Positions 19,992 to 28,843 of a stretch of DNA of 64,000 nucleotides are shown in pieces; the first letter of the stretch is position 1, and every line of letters begins with the position of its first letter. The stretch covers positions 3,767,001-3,831,000 of the forward strand of contig CP053446.1 of the NCBI GenBank assembly GCA_013285405.1, written 5' to 3'. The notes beneath the pieces are model-generated. The model was not told the DNA's origin. It did not search any database and worked only from the letters and a program-made list of their open reading frames with translations. The stretch comes from Ignavibacteriota bacterium. Lineage in GTDB: Bacteria > Bacteroidota > Ignavibacteria > Ignavibacteriales > Ignavibacteriaceae. The translations under genes were made by a program, and so were the position numbers.

Positions 19992-22472
19992 TTATTTGAT
20001 GAATAATAATTTTTTTGTTTGTGAAAAACCCGTAGAGCTTTTAAGCGTATAGAAATAAACACCCGTGGATAATTCTCTCAAATCAATTTCTTTTGTATAT
20101 ATGCCAGCCTGAGTGTTCTCGTAAATCAGAGTTGAAACTTTTTCACCTTTGATATCATACAGATACATTTCAATAAAAGATTCCAGCGGGACGATATATT
20201 TTATTATGGTGGTTGGATTAGTTGGGTTCGGGTAATTCTGAAAGAGTTCAAAATTATTTAAGTAAATTTTTATTTCAATAATATTAGAATATTTAAATAA
20301 ACCATTGTAATCAATTTGTTTAAGTCTATAAAAGTACATTTGATTTTCAATATTGGTATCTTCAAACGAATAATTTTGTCTTTCTGATGTTGTGCCTTTA
20401 CCAGAAACAGTACCTATAACTTCCCAATGAACTTTGTTTTTTGAGCGTTGTATTTCAAATCCCATATTGTTTTTTTCAGTTGCTGATTGCCAGCTTAATA
20501 ATACATTCAAATTTCTTAACTCTGCTTTGAAGCCTGTTAATTCAACTGGAACTATTGTTGTGTCCAAATAATTCATAACAAGACCTCTTACTCCTATCGG
20601 GACACAAAAATAATTATAAGGTGCATAAAGATTTAAAAAAGAAGTACCTACATCCGACATTATATTAATCCAGGTATTTCCTGTGTCTATGCTTTCATAG
20701 ATATTCCAAGTAATTAGAAAGTGGGTATTACTAATTAATTTGAATCGCGAAGTGTAGGCTGAGATTTGAGTATCCTGATACCAAGTAATTCCTCCATCAT
20801 TAGTCCTATAAAGCTTATTCTCGCTTAATAACCATCCGTTAAGCGTATCTTTAAAATATACATCATTAGTCTGATAAAAGTTTAAATTTGTTTGTTCAGT
20901 CCAATTTTCTCCTCCATCTGTTGTTTTAAATGGTCTTCTACTTAATACTGATATCCAACCATATAAAGAATCAACAAAATGAATACCGGAAAAATATCCG
21001 GCTCCTGGCATATTTAATTGCACAAACCAATTCTCTCCCCCGTCATTTGTTTTCATTATGCGTTTATTGCTAATTGCCCAACCTATATCCTTTGTCAAAA
21101 AGAAAAACTTAATTATTACCCAGGATGAATCCACTAACCCTGTTATATTGGTTCTATGCCAGCCTTGCCCTCCATTTGTGGTTTTGTAAATTCTTGCAGG
21201 CAATGTTCCGATGAAGCCGTTCAGACTATCTGTAAATGTCATTCCTTCCATAGAAAAAATTTCATTGTACGGAAAAGTTAAAATAGTATCTAAAGATTGT
21301 CCTCCGTCATTTGTTGTGTAAATTAGGTCGGTACTGTTTATAAACCCATTTTGTTCATCCTTAAAGTAAACATTAAATAAATCTGCATTCACTATTGTTC
21401 TTCGCCAGCTTTCACCTTCATTTGTGGTTTTTGCAAGAAGCATTTTACCTCCGGTAACAAAACCTTTTTCTTCTGTTGGGAGAGATAAGTTTGTTGTAAA
21501 TACTGAGGAAAATTCCTGATTAAGATCATTATTTTCATACCAACTAACACCTCCGTTAGTAGATTTATAGAAGCCGCCTGAAGATGCTAAAAATCCTTTT
21601 ACTTCATCCATAAATTTTATTTTATTTATTTCTGGTGCACTTATTCCTCCTCCTCCTGCATTTAACCAGTTAATACCTCCATCCGTTGTATAAACAACCT
21701 TTCCTGCGAAGCCCCCTGCAGATGCTCTGAGTGTATCAATAGCATAAATTGTGTAAAGACTTCTTGTATCTCCAGCTATTTGTGTTATCCAGCTTACTCC
21801 ACCATCTGTTGTTTTCAACACAATACCCGAACTTGTGCACATATAACCAAATGATGTGTCAATGAAACTTACATCCCAGTATGGTGCAGTTGGATATGGC
21901 ATAGATTGTTGCACCCAGATTAATCCGCCATCAGTTGTTTTTAAAGCAGTTCCTCTTTCTCCTACCATCCATCCAATCTCATCGGTTATCATCTGCAGAT
22001 TCCAGATGTTTCTTGTCGTCGGGCTTGACAACTGGATCCACGTTTCTCCTGCATCTTCTGAGATTATAATTATTCCTCCATCGCCTGCTGCTATAACTCT
22101 TTGTCCGTTATTTACTGAAGCAACTGTTCTCAGTGTGTTCTCAACTCCGCTTTCATACCATATCCACTTCTGTCCTCCATTCGTTGTTTTAATTACTGCA
22201 CCGCCTTCGCCTACTGCCCAGCCGGTGCCTGCCTGTCCGGTAGGCAGGTCTGCATTTGCAAAATCAATTCCCCAATAATCCACTCTTGGTATTAATGGAT
22301 GAACTTCTGTCCATACCCCGGTGGATTTTAAAGGGAAAAGAGATTTATCCCGAGTTAATTGTGGTTGTAAGGATCGTTCTTCCTGCTGGGCATAGTCCAA
22401 GGAAGCAAACAATAGTAAGACAAGCAGCAGTGAGAGGAGAAAATTAAATTTCAGGGATTTTTTGTTAAACAT
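19992..22472 (-). CDS. T9SS-secreted Ycf48-like beta-propeller protein, array copy 4
   Basis: An 826-residue protein and the first gene of the minus-strand array. It has a signal peptide, TTDGGxxW propeller repeats, a PVELTGFKAEL fibronectin-like segment, and a T9SS sorting domain (NYPNPTNP, STGVYFYTL, ending KKLLFIK). The N-terminal third nearly equals copy 3 and the C-terminal part is unlike the other three. It carries the in-frame LPTGQAG element. Array transcription probably begins in the 366-bp region upstream. Confidence 0.88.
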   Translation of the reverse strand: MFNKKSLKFNFLLSLLLVLLLFASLDYAQQEERSLQPQLTRDKSLFPLKSTGVWTEVHPLIPRVDYWGIDFANADLPTGQAGTGWAVGEGGAVIKTTNGGQKWIWYESGVENTLRTVASVNNGQRVIAAGDGGIIIISEDAGETWIQLSSPTTRNIWNLQMITDEIGWMVGERGTALKTTDGGLIWVQQSMPYPTAPYWDVSFIDTSFGYMCTSSGIVLKTTDGGVSWITQIAGDTRSLYTIYAIDTLRASAGGFAGKVVYTTDGGINWLNAGGGGISAPEINKIKFMDEVKGFLASSGGFYKSTNGGVSWYENNDLNQEFSSVFTTNLSLPTEEKGFVTGGKMLLAKTTNEGESWRRTIVNADLFNVYFKDEQNGFINSTDLIYTTNDGGQSLDTILTFPYNEIFSMEGMTFTDSLNGFIGTLPARIYKTTNGGQGWHRTNITGLVDSSWVIIKFFFLTKDIGWAISNKRIMKTNDGGENWFVQLNMPGAGYFSGIHFVDSLYGWISVLSRRPFKTTDGGENWTEQTNLNFYQTNDVYFKDTLNGWLLSENKLYRTNDGGITWYQDTQISAYTSRFKLISNTHFLITWNIYESIDTGNTWINIMSDVGTSFLNLYAPYNYFCVPIGVRGLVMNYLDTTIVPVELTGFKAELRNLNVLLSWQSATEKNNMGFEIQRSKNKVHWEVIGTVSGKGTTSERQNYSFEDTNIENQMYFYRLKQIDYNGLFKYSNIIEIKIYLNNFELFQNYPNPTNPTTIIKYIVPLESFIEMYLYDIKGEKVSTLIYENTQAGIYTKEIDLRELSTGVYFYTLKSSTGFSQTKKLLFIK
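21409..22472. repeat. About 1.06-kb direct repeat shared by array copies 3 and 4, unit B
   Basis: Partner of 18431-19494 at an offset of 2978 bp. The match is interrupted by small clusters of differences, so it looks older than the 1.9-kb repeat or partly re-diversified. Confidence 0.75.
22228..22248. repeat. 21-bp palindromic element in frame (LPTGQAG), copy 4
   Basis: Same 21 bases and codon position as in the other three array genes. Confidence 0.85.
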
Positions 22473-22838
22473 ATAAATACCCGTGATAATATTTGTTAGA
22501 AATGTAAAAAATTATTTTGAGAAAAGCGAGAGCGTATAGGTAAATTTTCAGTAATGATGTTTTCATAAAACTAAGAATCTATAGAATTGATATAGAAACT
22601 CAGACTTATCCACCTTGGTGGTTATGACTACTTTTAATAAATAAGCTGTTGGACTAACCTGCGATTGTTACAGCGCTGGAATAGATTAAGGTCAATTTAT
22701 TAGCAATTTAAAGTAAAATAAAATCAAGGATTGCATTTTCACTCTTCATAGATGAGGATAATCTTTCGTTAATTAATTTCACTTTAGATTTGCCATTAGG
22801 CATGAATTTTCTTATTCTTACAAAAAGAGATTAATAAA
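22473..22838. other. Divergent intergenic region, 366 bp
   Basis: Separates the minus-strand T9SS array from plus-strand genes and should contain promoters for both. A TAGATTTG box at 22785-22792 fits a plus-strand -7 element but lacks a good -33 partner. No RNA gene, repeat or open frame was recognised. Confidence 0.4.
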
Positions 22839-23255
22839 TTGGAACCCAGTATTAAAATATCTGCAATATTTCCTGTTAGTGCTAAGAAACTATACGATTC
22901 ATGGTTAAATAGTAAAATTCATACTACTTTTACAGGAACTAAGGCTCACATTGAACCAAGAAATGGTTCATCATTCTCGATCGCAAATGGTTTTATAACC
23001 GGAACGAATATGATTTTACAGCCTTTTGGACGAATAGTTCAAAGCTGGAGAACAACAGATTTTCCTGAGGGAGCAATAGATTCCAAAGTTGAAATCCTGT
23101 TTGAAAAACACAACAACAGTACAAAGCTTACCATAATACATACTCAGCTTCCATCAGGAGAGGAAAAAAAATATGAAAAATGCTGGAAGGAACATTACTT
23201 AAAACCGATGAAGGCATACTTTCAAAAAGCTAAAGCCAGCAGCAAAACAAAATAG
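22839..23255 (+). CDS. SRPBCC (AHSA1/START-like) domain protein
   Basis: A 138-residue protein starting at a TTG. It shows the family pattern: an N-terminal strand with FPVSAKKLYDSWLNSK, then FTGTKAHIEP, NGFITGTNMILQPFGRIVQSWRTTDFPEG, and a C-terminal helix after HTQLPSGEEKKYEKCWKEHY. These proteins form a helix-grip fold that holds hydrophobic ligands or, in the Aha1-like group, contacts chaperones; the ligand cannot be told from sequence. No signal peptide, so cytoplasmic. Confidence 0.82.
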   Translation: MEPSIKISAIFPVSAKKLYDSWLNSKIHTTFTGTKAHIEPRNGSSFSIANGFITGTNMILQPFGRIVQSWRTTDFPEGAIDSKVEILFEKHNNSTKLTIIHTQLPSGEEKKYEKCWKEHYLKPMKAYFQKAKASSKTK

Positions 23256-23285
23256 AGATTTCGATACATACCCTCCAAAATCAAC

Positions 23286-23317
23286 TTGAACTGCCTTCAA
23301 AATTTCAATTATATTTG
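23286..23317 (+). promoter_or_regulatory. Bacteroidota-type promoter for the Sel1 gene
   Basis: TTG (23286-23288), 21 bases, then TATATTTG (23310-23317), an exact TAnnTTTG box 30 bases before the TTG start of the next gene. Motif match only. Confidence 0.5.
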
Positions 23318-23346
23318 ATATTATTTTTAGAAGATTTAAAAAGCAA

Positions 23347-24903
23347 TTGTTGAAAAAAATTTGTTTCTCTTTAATATTTAGCGGTTTATTTTGCCTGACG
23401 ACATTTGCACAGGATACCACTCAAAGTCTTGCATTCAAAAATAAAGGACCACAGCAAACTTCACCACATTTTTACAGACCTGATCTGGCTTACCAGATAT
23501 GGCAAAAGTTTAGATTAACTCAGGAAGCAAATGCTGGTGATCCGCTTGCACAACACGAACTTGGCTTGAGATTTTTACTTGGTGAAGGGATTCCTGCTGA
23601 TACAGTTCAAGCAATTTATTGGATTAAGAAAGCTGCTGATCAAAACCTGACTTCTGCTAAATATAATTACGCAATTATGCTGTTTAATGGAATCGGGGTT
23701 TCGTGGGATCCTTATACTGCATTTAAGCTTTTCCAAAGTGCTGCTAATGATGGAATGGTTCAGGCACAGTATGTTGTTGGAATTTTATACACCGATAACC
23801 TTACTGTAAAACGGGATTATAATCTGGCTTACTACTGGATTAAAAAAGCCGCTGATGAGGATTATGAACCAGCGAAAGAAATTGCAGCGAAACTTGAACC
23901 CAAAGTTTCACAAAATGTTGTTGATTCACTTCTGAGTCAATCAGGAAAACCTGAAGAAAAAAATCCTATACCTGATCCATCAGAAAACCTTACTTCAAAT
24001 CTTGGTTTGGTTTTTATTGATTTCGATTCAATTAGTGATTCTTCTATAGTTATTTCCGATAGTGTTTTAATTGAACAGTTAGAAATTATTGGTTCTGATA
24101 GTCTTTCGAAAATCTTATTAGCTGAAAAACCAAAATCACTAAAAGATTTGTGTACTCCGGGAAATGTTGAGATTCTGAAAACGCTTGCTGAAATAGGAAG
24201 TCCTGAAGCTCAAAGCATCATCGGTCGGATGTATGAACAAGGAATTTATTTTAAGAGTAACCTGGTAGATGCAGCTACATATTATTATTTGTCTCTAAGA
24301 AATGATTCTCCTTCCGGCACATACTTGCTCTGGCAATTATCACAGAAAGAAAATTTTATACAAATAGTTGAGCAGGAAAGTAATAATGGTAATGTAGTTG
24401 CTAAATATTTATGGTACGGCTTAACTGCTGTTGGTTTTGATAAAAGGATTACGATTACAGATGCGATCAATTTACTGGATGAGTCTGCAAATGCTTTATA
24501 CCTTCCGGCAATCGTTGAATCAGGATTGAATTACTACTCAAACAGATTTGGAAGATATAATCCTGATACAGGATTGACTCTCTGGAAAGATGCAGAGAAA
24601 CTCGGAAGTAAAGAGGCTGGAATCAGATTAACTGTTTCAAAGCTGCTTGATGAATTCAGTAGTTACAATAAAACTGAAGATTTCAAAAAAATAAAAAAAG
24701 CTGCTGAAGAAGGTTCTCTGTTCGCTATGGTTTCAACTGGAATTTGCTATGCTAATGGGTTTGGCGTATCTCCATCAAAATCTGATGCGGTAAATTATTT
24801 TAAGATGGCAGCACAGCGTGGAAGCAGATTCGCTTATGAAGAATTGAAACGCATTTATGATGAAATGAGACCTGAAGATCCACAATTTCTAATTTCAAAT
24901 TGA
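23347..24903 (+). CDS. Secreted Sel1-repeat protein
   Basis: A 518-residue protein with a TTG start and signal peptide (to about residue 22, TTFAQ). Sel1-like repeats are clear at about 55-175 (GDPLAQHELGLRFLLGEG, YWIKKAADQ, AQYVVGILY, YWIKKAADE) and again in the second half (GSPEAQSIIGRMYEQG; GSLFAMVSTGICYANGFG). A low-complexity acidic/serine linker lies between. Such repeats mediate protein contacts in the periplasm. Its stop is 4 bases before the aminotransferase start, so the two are probably co-transcribed. Confidence 0.85.
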   Translation: MLKKICFSLIFSGLFCLTTFAQDTTQSLAFKNKGPQQTSPHFYRPDLAYQIWQKFRLTQEANAGDPLAQHELGLRFLLGEGIPADTVQAIYWIKKAADQNLTSAKYNYAIMLFNGIGVSWDPYTAFKLFQSAANDGMVQAQYVVGILYTDNLTVKRDYNLAYYWIKKAADEDYEPAKEIAAKLEPKVSQNVVDSLLSQSGKPEEKNPIPDPSENLTSNLGLVFIDFDSISDSSIVISDSVLIEQLEIIGSDSLSKILLAEKPKSLKDLCTPGNVEILKTLAEIGSPEAQSIIGRMYEQGIYFKSNLVDAATYYYLSLRNDSPSGTYLLWQLSQKENFIQIVEQESNNGNVVAKYLWYGLTAVGFDKRITITDAINLLDESANALYLPAIVESGLNYYSNRFGRYNPDTGLTLWKDAEKLGSKEAGIRLTVSKLLDEFSSYNKTEDFKKIKKAAEEGSLFAMVSTGICYANGFGVSPSKSDAVNYFKMAAQRGSRFAYEELKRIYDEMRPEDPQFLISN

Positions 24904-24907
24904 AGTT

Positions 24908-26074
24908 ATGAATCACCTGCCAAAACTACCTGAATGGGGTACAAGTATTTTCACAATTATGTCAAGGATGGCTGCTGAGTACAATGCATTAAATCTTGCA
25001 CAAGGTTTTCCTGACTGGAATTGTGATGATGAGCTGATTGATCTTGTTCACCATTTCCAGAAAAAAGGATTTAACCAATATGCGCCGATGCAGGGTATTC
25101 AATCACTTCGTAAAATTATTTCAGAAAAGATTGAAAAACTTTACAACAGACATTATGATTCTGAAGAAGAAATAACAATAACCGCCGGTGCAACTCAGGC
25201 ATTGTTTACAGCAATAAGCTGTGTTGTGAAAGCTGGTGATGAAATAATAGTATTTGAACCTGCTTATGATAGTTACGTACCTGATATTCTTTCCAATTAT
25301 GGAATCCCGGTTTACATTCCACTCCTTCCCGGAAATTACTCAGTCGATTGGGATCTTGTCCGAAAAAAAATTACCAGCAAAACAAAAGCAATTATTATCA
25401 ATACACCACATAATCCAACAGGAAGTCTTCTGAATGAAAATGACATTATTCAACTTGAACAGATTATAAAGGAAACCGGAATATTAATAATCAGTGATGA
25501 AGTATATGAGCATATTACTTTTGATGGCAATAAACATTTGAGTCTTGCAAGTTCAGAGGAATTAGCTAAACGAACATTCGTCATTTCTTCATTCGGGAAA
25601 ACATATCACACAACCGGTTGGAAGATGGGTTATTGTGCAGCACCTGAGTTTCTTACAAAAGAATTCAGAAAGATGCATCAATTTGTAGTATTTTCTGTTA
25701 ACACTCCCATTCAATTTGCTTATGCAGAATTTATGAAACAGGAAGAAAAATATCTGTCGCTTGGTAAATTTTATGAGCTCAAACGTGATGTCTTTCTGAG
25801 TGAAATTCAATCTGCTTCCGGACAATCAAAATTCAAAACTCAAAAATGTTCAGGTACATATTTCCAGCTTCTGGATTACTCTGATATCTCTGATAAACCT
25901 GACTTAGAATTTGCAGAATATTTAACTAAAGAAGTCGGTGTAGCCGTAATTCCTCTTTCACCTTTTTACAATGATCGAAAAAGCAGATCAATAATCAGAG
26001 TTTGTTTTGCTAAATCTGATAATGTGCTCATAGAAGCAGCAAAAAAGCTCAACAAAATAACTGACGTTATATGA
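24908..26074 (+). CDS. Class I/II pyridoxal-phosphate aminotransferase, methionine/kynurenine aminotransferase-like
   Basis: A 388-residue fold-type I aminotransferase. It shows LAQGFPDW near the N-terminus, ITAGATQALF, the NTPHNPTG motif, SDEVYEH with the PLP-contacting Asp, and the Schiff-base lysine in SSFGKTYHTTGWK, followed by a C-terminal arginine in IIRVCFAKS for the carboxylate. The GFP start and WKMGY context resemble YbdL-type methionine aminotransferase, which converts oxo-acids in methionine salvage; substrate assignment is inference. Its end overlaps the next gene by 4 bp. Confidence 0.88.
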   Translation: MNHLPKLPEWGTSIFTIMSRMAAEYNALNLAQGFPDWNCDDELIDLVHHFQKKGFNQYAPMQGIQSLRKIISEKIEKLYNRHYDSEEEITITAGATQALFTAISCVVKAGDEIIVFEPAYDSYVPDILSNYGIPVYIPLLPGNYSVDWDLVRKKITSKTKAIIINTPHNPTGSLLNENDIIQLEQIIKETGILIISDEVYEHITFDGNKHLSLASSEELAKRTFVISSFGKTYHTTGWKMGYCAAPEFLTKEFRKMHQFVVFSVNTPIQFAYAEFMKQEEKYLSLGKFYELKRDVFLSEIQSASGQSKFKTQKCSGTYFQLLDYSDISDKPDLEFAEYLTKEVGVAVIPLSPFYNDRKSRSIIRVCFAKSDNVLIEAAKKLNKITDVI

Positions 26075-27090
26075 ACAGAACTGAACAAATTAATCTTCGG
26101 AAAAAAGCAGCTCACATTTCACTTGCAATCGGCATTGGAATGTTCATCACAAAGATGACAGCTTATTTAATTACCGGGTCAGTAGCAATTTTTTCTGATG
26201 CTGCTGAATCTGTTGTTCATGTAGCCGCAACAGGAATGGCATTGTTCAGTATTATTTTAAGTTCCAAACCTGCTGATGAATCACATCTTTACGGTCATGG
26301 CAATGTTGAATATTTTTCTGCTGGGGTTGAAGGACTTCTAATTCTGCTGGCAGCTGGTGTAATAATTTATGAGGCAGTCAGCGATTTAATTGCTGGTCCT
26401 GTTTTACAATCCTTAAATGTTGGAGTAATTTTCATAAGCATTGCGGGAGTTGTTAATCTTGGACTTGGCTATTATCTGATAAAAACCGGAAAGAAAACAA
26501 ATTCAATAACTCTGATTGCTGACGGCAAACACGTACTGACAGATGCTTACACAAGCATCGGAGTTCTGGTTGGAGTAATATTGGTAATATTCACAGGTTA
26601 TATTCTGCTCGATCCAATTCTTGCCATCATAGTTGCAATAAATATTATTTTCACCGGTTATAAACTAATAAGTGAATCAGTGCGCGGTTTGATGATGGAA
26701 ACTGACCCTCAGATTCTTAAAAATATTTCGGATAAACTCATCTCAATGAAAAAAGATTATTGGATAGATGTTCACGAATTGCGTTACTGGCAATCCGGTG
26801 ACAGAATGTTTATTGATTTTCATTTGATACTTCCCTATTACTTTACTATCGAGCAATCTCATAAAGAAGAAAAGAGGATTGAAGAAGAGCTTGGTAAAGA
26901 TTTTCCTAACCTGTTTGCAGGAAAGTCAGGTTCTCAGCTAAAAATTCATTTTGATTTTTGCACATCAGAGCTTTGTAAATTCTGCGGATATAAAATCTGT
27001 AATGTACGAACTGAGGAAAAGAAAGTTAACTTTGAATGGAATGTTGAGAAGCTGGCAGGTAAAGCAGTGTATAAGATTTTACCTAAGTAA
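26071..27090 (+). CDS. Cation diffusion facilitator (CDF) family transporter
   Basis: A 339-residue inner-membrane exporter of divalent metals. It has about six helices in the first 200 residues, with metal-site segments SDAAESVVHVAA in helix 2 and HVLTDAYTS (HxxxD) in helix 5, then a cytoplasmic domain with WIDVHELRYWQSGDRMFIDFHL. The C-terminus has a Cys-rich tail (CTSELCKFCGYKICN) that may bind metal and is not part of the usual CDF core. Metal specificity cannot be read. Start overlaps the aminotransferase stop by 4 bp. Confidence 0.9.
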   Translation: MNRTEQINLRKKAAHISLAIGIGMFITKMTAYLITGSVAIFSDAAESVVHVAATGMALFSIILSSKPADESHLYGHGNVEYFSAGVEGLLILLAAGVIIYEAVSDLIAGPVLQSLNVGVIFISIAGVVNLGLGYYLIKTGKKTNSITLIADGKHVLTDAYTSIGVLVGVILVIFTGYILLDPILAIIVAINIIFTGYKLISESVRGLMMETDPQILKNISDKLISMKKDYWIDVHELRYWQSGDRMFIDFHLILPYYFTIEQSHKEEKRIEEELGKDFPNLFAGKSGSQLKIHFDFCTSELCKFCGYKICNVRTEEKKVNFEWNVEKLAGKAVYKILPK

Positions 27091-28297
27091 TGGTCTTAGG
27101 ATCTTTAACTTTTGTTAAAATCAGTAATCCAATAATAAAGAAAAATGCTATCGAGATGATGGCGATTCTCTGATCGCCTGATAAAAAGCTGACCAATCCA
27201 AAAACTAATGGTCCAATAACCGCAGAACTTTTTCCAAAGAATGAATAAAATCCGAAGAACTCGGTTTTTTTCTCAGGTGGAGTTAATTTGCTCATCAAAC
27301 TTCTGCTGGTTGATTGACTTGAACCCATTGCCGAACCAGCTATCAATCCAACAATATAAAAACCTGTTTTATCATACACGAAAAATGCTAATGCAACAGT
27401 AACGAGCCACATAAATAATGTTATGACAATAGTTTTCTTCTGCCCGATTTTATCTGCAATTATTCCAAACAGCACAGAACCTAAAATCGCAGTTGTCTGA
27501 ACAACAATAAAAAAGATAAGAAGTTCCATTTCTGAAAAACCGAGTGTTGTACTTGCATAGTTTCCTGAAAAGAAAATTACTGTATTCACTCCTTCTATAT
27601 AAAAAAAGTAAGCGACCAGAAAAATTGCGAGGTTCTTGTAATTTTTTAAATGCGTTAAAGTTGTCCAGACTCTTCCTAATCCAATTGAAATAAATGATTG
27701 GTGTGTCTCAACTTTGTTTCTCGTTTCCTTCAAAAAGAAAAATAGCGGCAGAGAAAAAAACAAAAAGAAAGCCGCAGCAACTGGAAAAGTTTCTTTAATC
27801 ATTGATGCTTCAATCAGAGGAAAAACTATTGCCAGTGTGGCTAATGAACCGAGATATCCCATACCAAAACCATAACCGCTAACTCTGCCATAATTTTTTG
27901 GAGTTGTAATTTCCGGAAGGAAAGCATCGTAAAAAACAAGACCTGCTTCAAAACCAACATTTGCAATAACGAAAATGACAATCCCCCAGAAAATTTGTCC
28001 GGGTCCGATAAAATAAAGTGAAGCCGTTCCAATAACGCAAAGTGATGTGAAGAAAAGAAGAAATCTTTTTTTGCCTGCACTAAAGTCAGCGATTGCACCA
28101 AGTACAGGTGAAATTATTGCAGTAATAATCATTGCAATACTTGTGCTGATACTCCAGTATAAATCACCGATTGCTTCATTTCCTGCAACCGTTTTCTTAA
28201 AGTAAACTGCATAAAGAAAAGTTACAACGATGATTGAAAAAGAAGTGTTGGCAAAATCAAAGAGAGTCCAGACAAATACTCTTCCTTTGTCTTTCAT
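27083..28297 (-). CDS. MFS transporter, UMF1 (Atg22-like) family
   Basis: A 404-residue protein with about 12 helices, opening with WTLFDFANTSFS and containing SPVLGAIADFSAGKKR between helices 2 and 3 and GRVSGYGFGMGYLGSL, all typical of bacterial UMF1 transporters. Substrate unknown. It overlaps the CDF gene tail-to-tail by 8 bp and lies 3 bases after nusB on the same strand, so it is probably co-transcribed with nusB. Confidence 0.88.
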   Translation of the reverse strand: MKDKGRVFVWTLFDFANTSFSIIVVTFLYAVYFKKTVAGNEAIGDLYWSISTSIAMIITAIISPVLGAIADFSAGKKRFLLFFTSLCVIGTASLYFIGPGQIFWGIVIFVIANVGFEAGLVFYDAFLPEITTPKNYGRVSGYGFGMGYLGSLATLAIVFPLIEASMIKETFPVAAAFFLFFSLPLFFFLKETRNKVETHQSFISIGLGRVWTTLTHLKNYKNLAIFLVAYFFYIEGVNTVIFFSGNYASTTLGFSEMELLIFFIVVQTTAILGSVLFGIIADKIGQKKTIVITLFMWLVTVALAFFVYDKTGFYIVGLIAGSAMGSSQSTSRSLMSKLTPPEKKTEFFGFYSFFGKSSAVIGPLVFGLVSFLSGDQRIAIISIAFFFIIGLLILTKVKDPKTIT

Positions 28298-28300
28298 CGG

Positions 28301-28777
28301 CTATTGCTTTGAAGGTGATATTGATTCTTCGACAAGACCCCTGCCAGTTTTATTTAATCTTCCCTCTTTTTTTTCTTCAGCAAGTACTGCATCGAGTATT
28401 CCATTAATAAATTTTGCACTTCCTGCTGTACTGAAATCTTTTGCAATTTCTATTGATTCGTTGATAGATACTTTTGGAGGTATATCCGGAAAAAATAAAA
28501 GTTCACAGATACCTATCCGCAGAAGAATTTTATCAATTAATGCAATCCGGTTCATTTCCCAGTTCGTTACTCTCCCTACTATTCGCATATCCAGTGCTTC
28601 AAGATTGTCAAGTACTTTTCTAACGAGGTTTTTAGCAAATTTTTTTTCTACTTCTTCACTAATATCGCTTAGGATTTCTTTTGAGAGTGGCTGAAGTGAT
28701 TCTTTATTCATTTCATACGCATATAAAATTTGCAGAACTTTCTCTCTTACTATCCTGCGTTTCGATTTGTTGGTCAT
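28301..28777 (-). CDS. nusB: Transcription antitermination protein NusB
   Basis: NusB binds boxA RNA with S10 to allow rRNA antitermination. The 158-residue all-helical protein has the N-terminal RRIVREKVLQILYAYE arginine-rich RNA-binding helix, the central IDKILLRIGICELLFFPDIPPKVSINESIEIAKDFS block and KFINGILDAVL near the end. Length is normal apart from a short basic tail. Confidence 0.94.
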   Translation of the reverse strand: MTNKSKRRIVREKVLQILYAYEMNKESLQPLSKEILSDISEEVEKKFAKNLVRKVLDNLEALDMRIVGRVTNWEMNRIALIDKILLRIGICELLFFPDIPPKVSINESIEIAKDFSTAGSAKFINGILDAVLAEEKKEGRLNKTGRGLVEESISPSKQ

Positions 28778-28843
28778 TTTTTAAGAACAATTTTAAATTT
28801 CAATATTCAGACTTAATCTTGCTGCAAATATCAGAACAGTTTT

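Noticed and set aside
22473-22838. Possible tRNA or small RNA in the divergent gap
   Set aside because: No cloverleaf or strong hairpin was found by eye; only a short CCACCTTGGTGG dyad.
23199-23420. Minus-strand frame opposite the SRPBCC and Sel1 genes
   Set aside because: It spans the promoter and signal-peptide region of real plus-strand genes and has no recognised domain.
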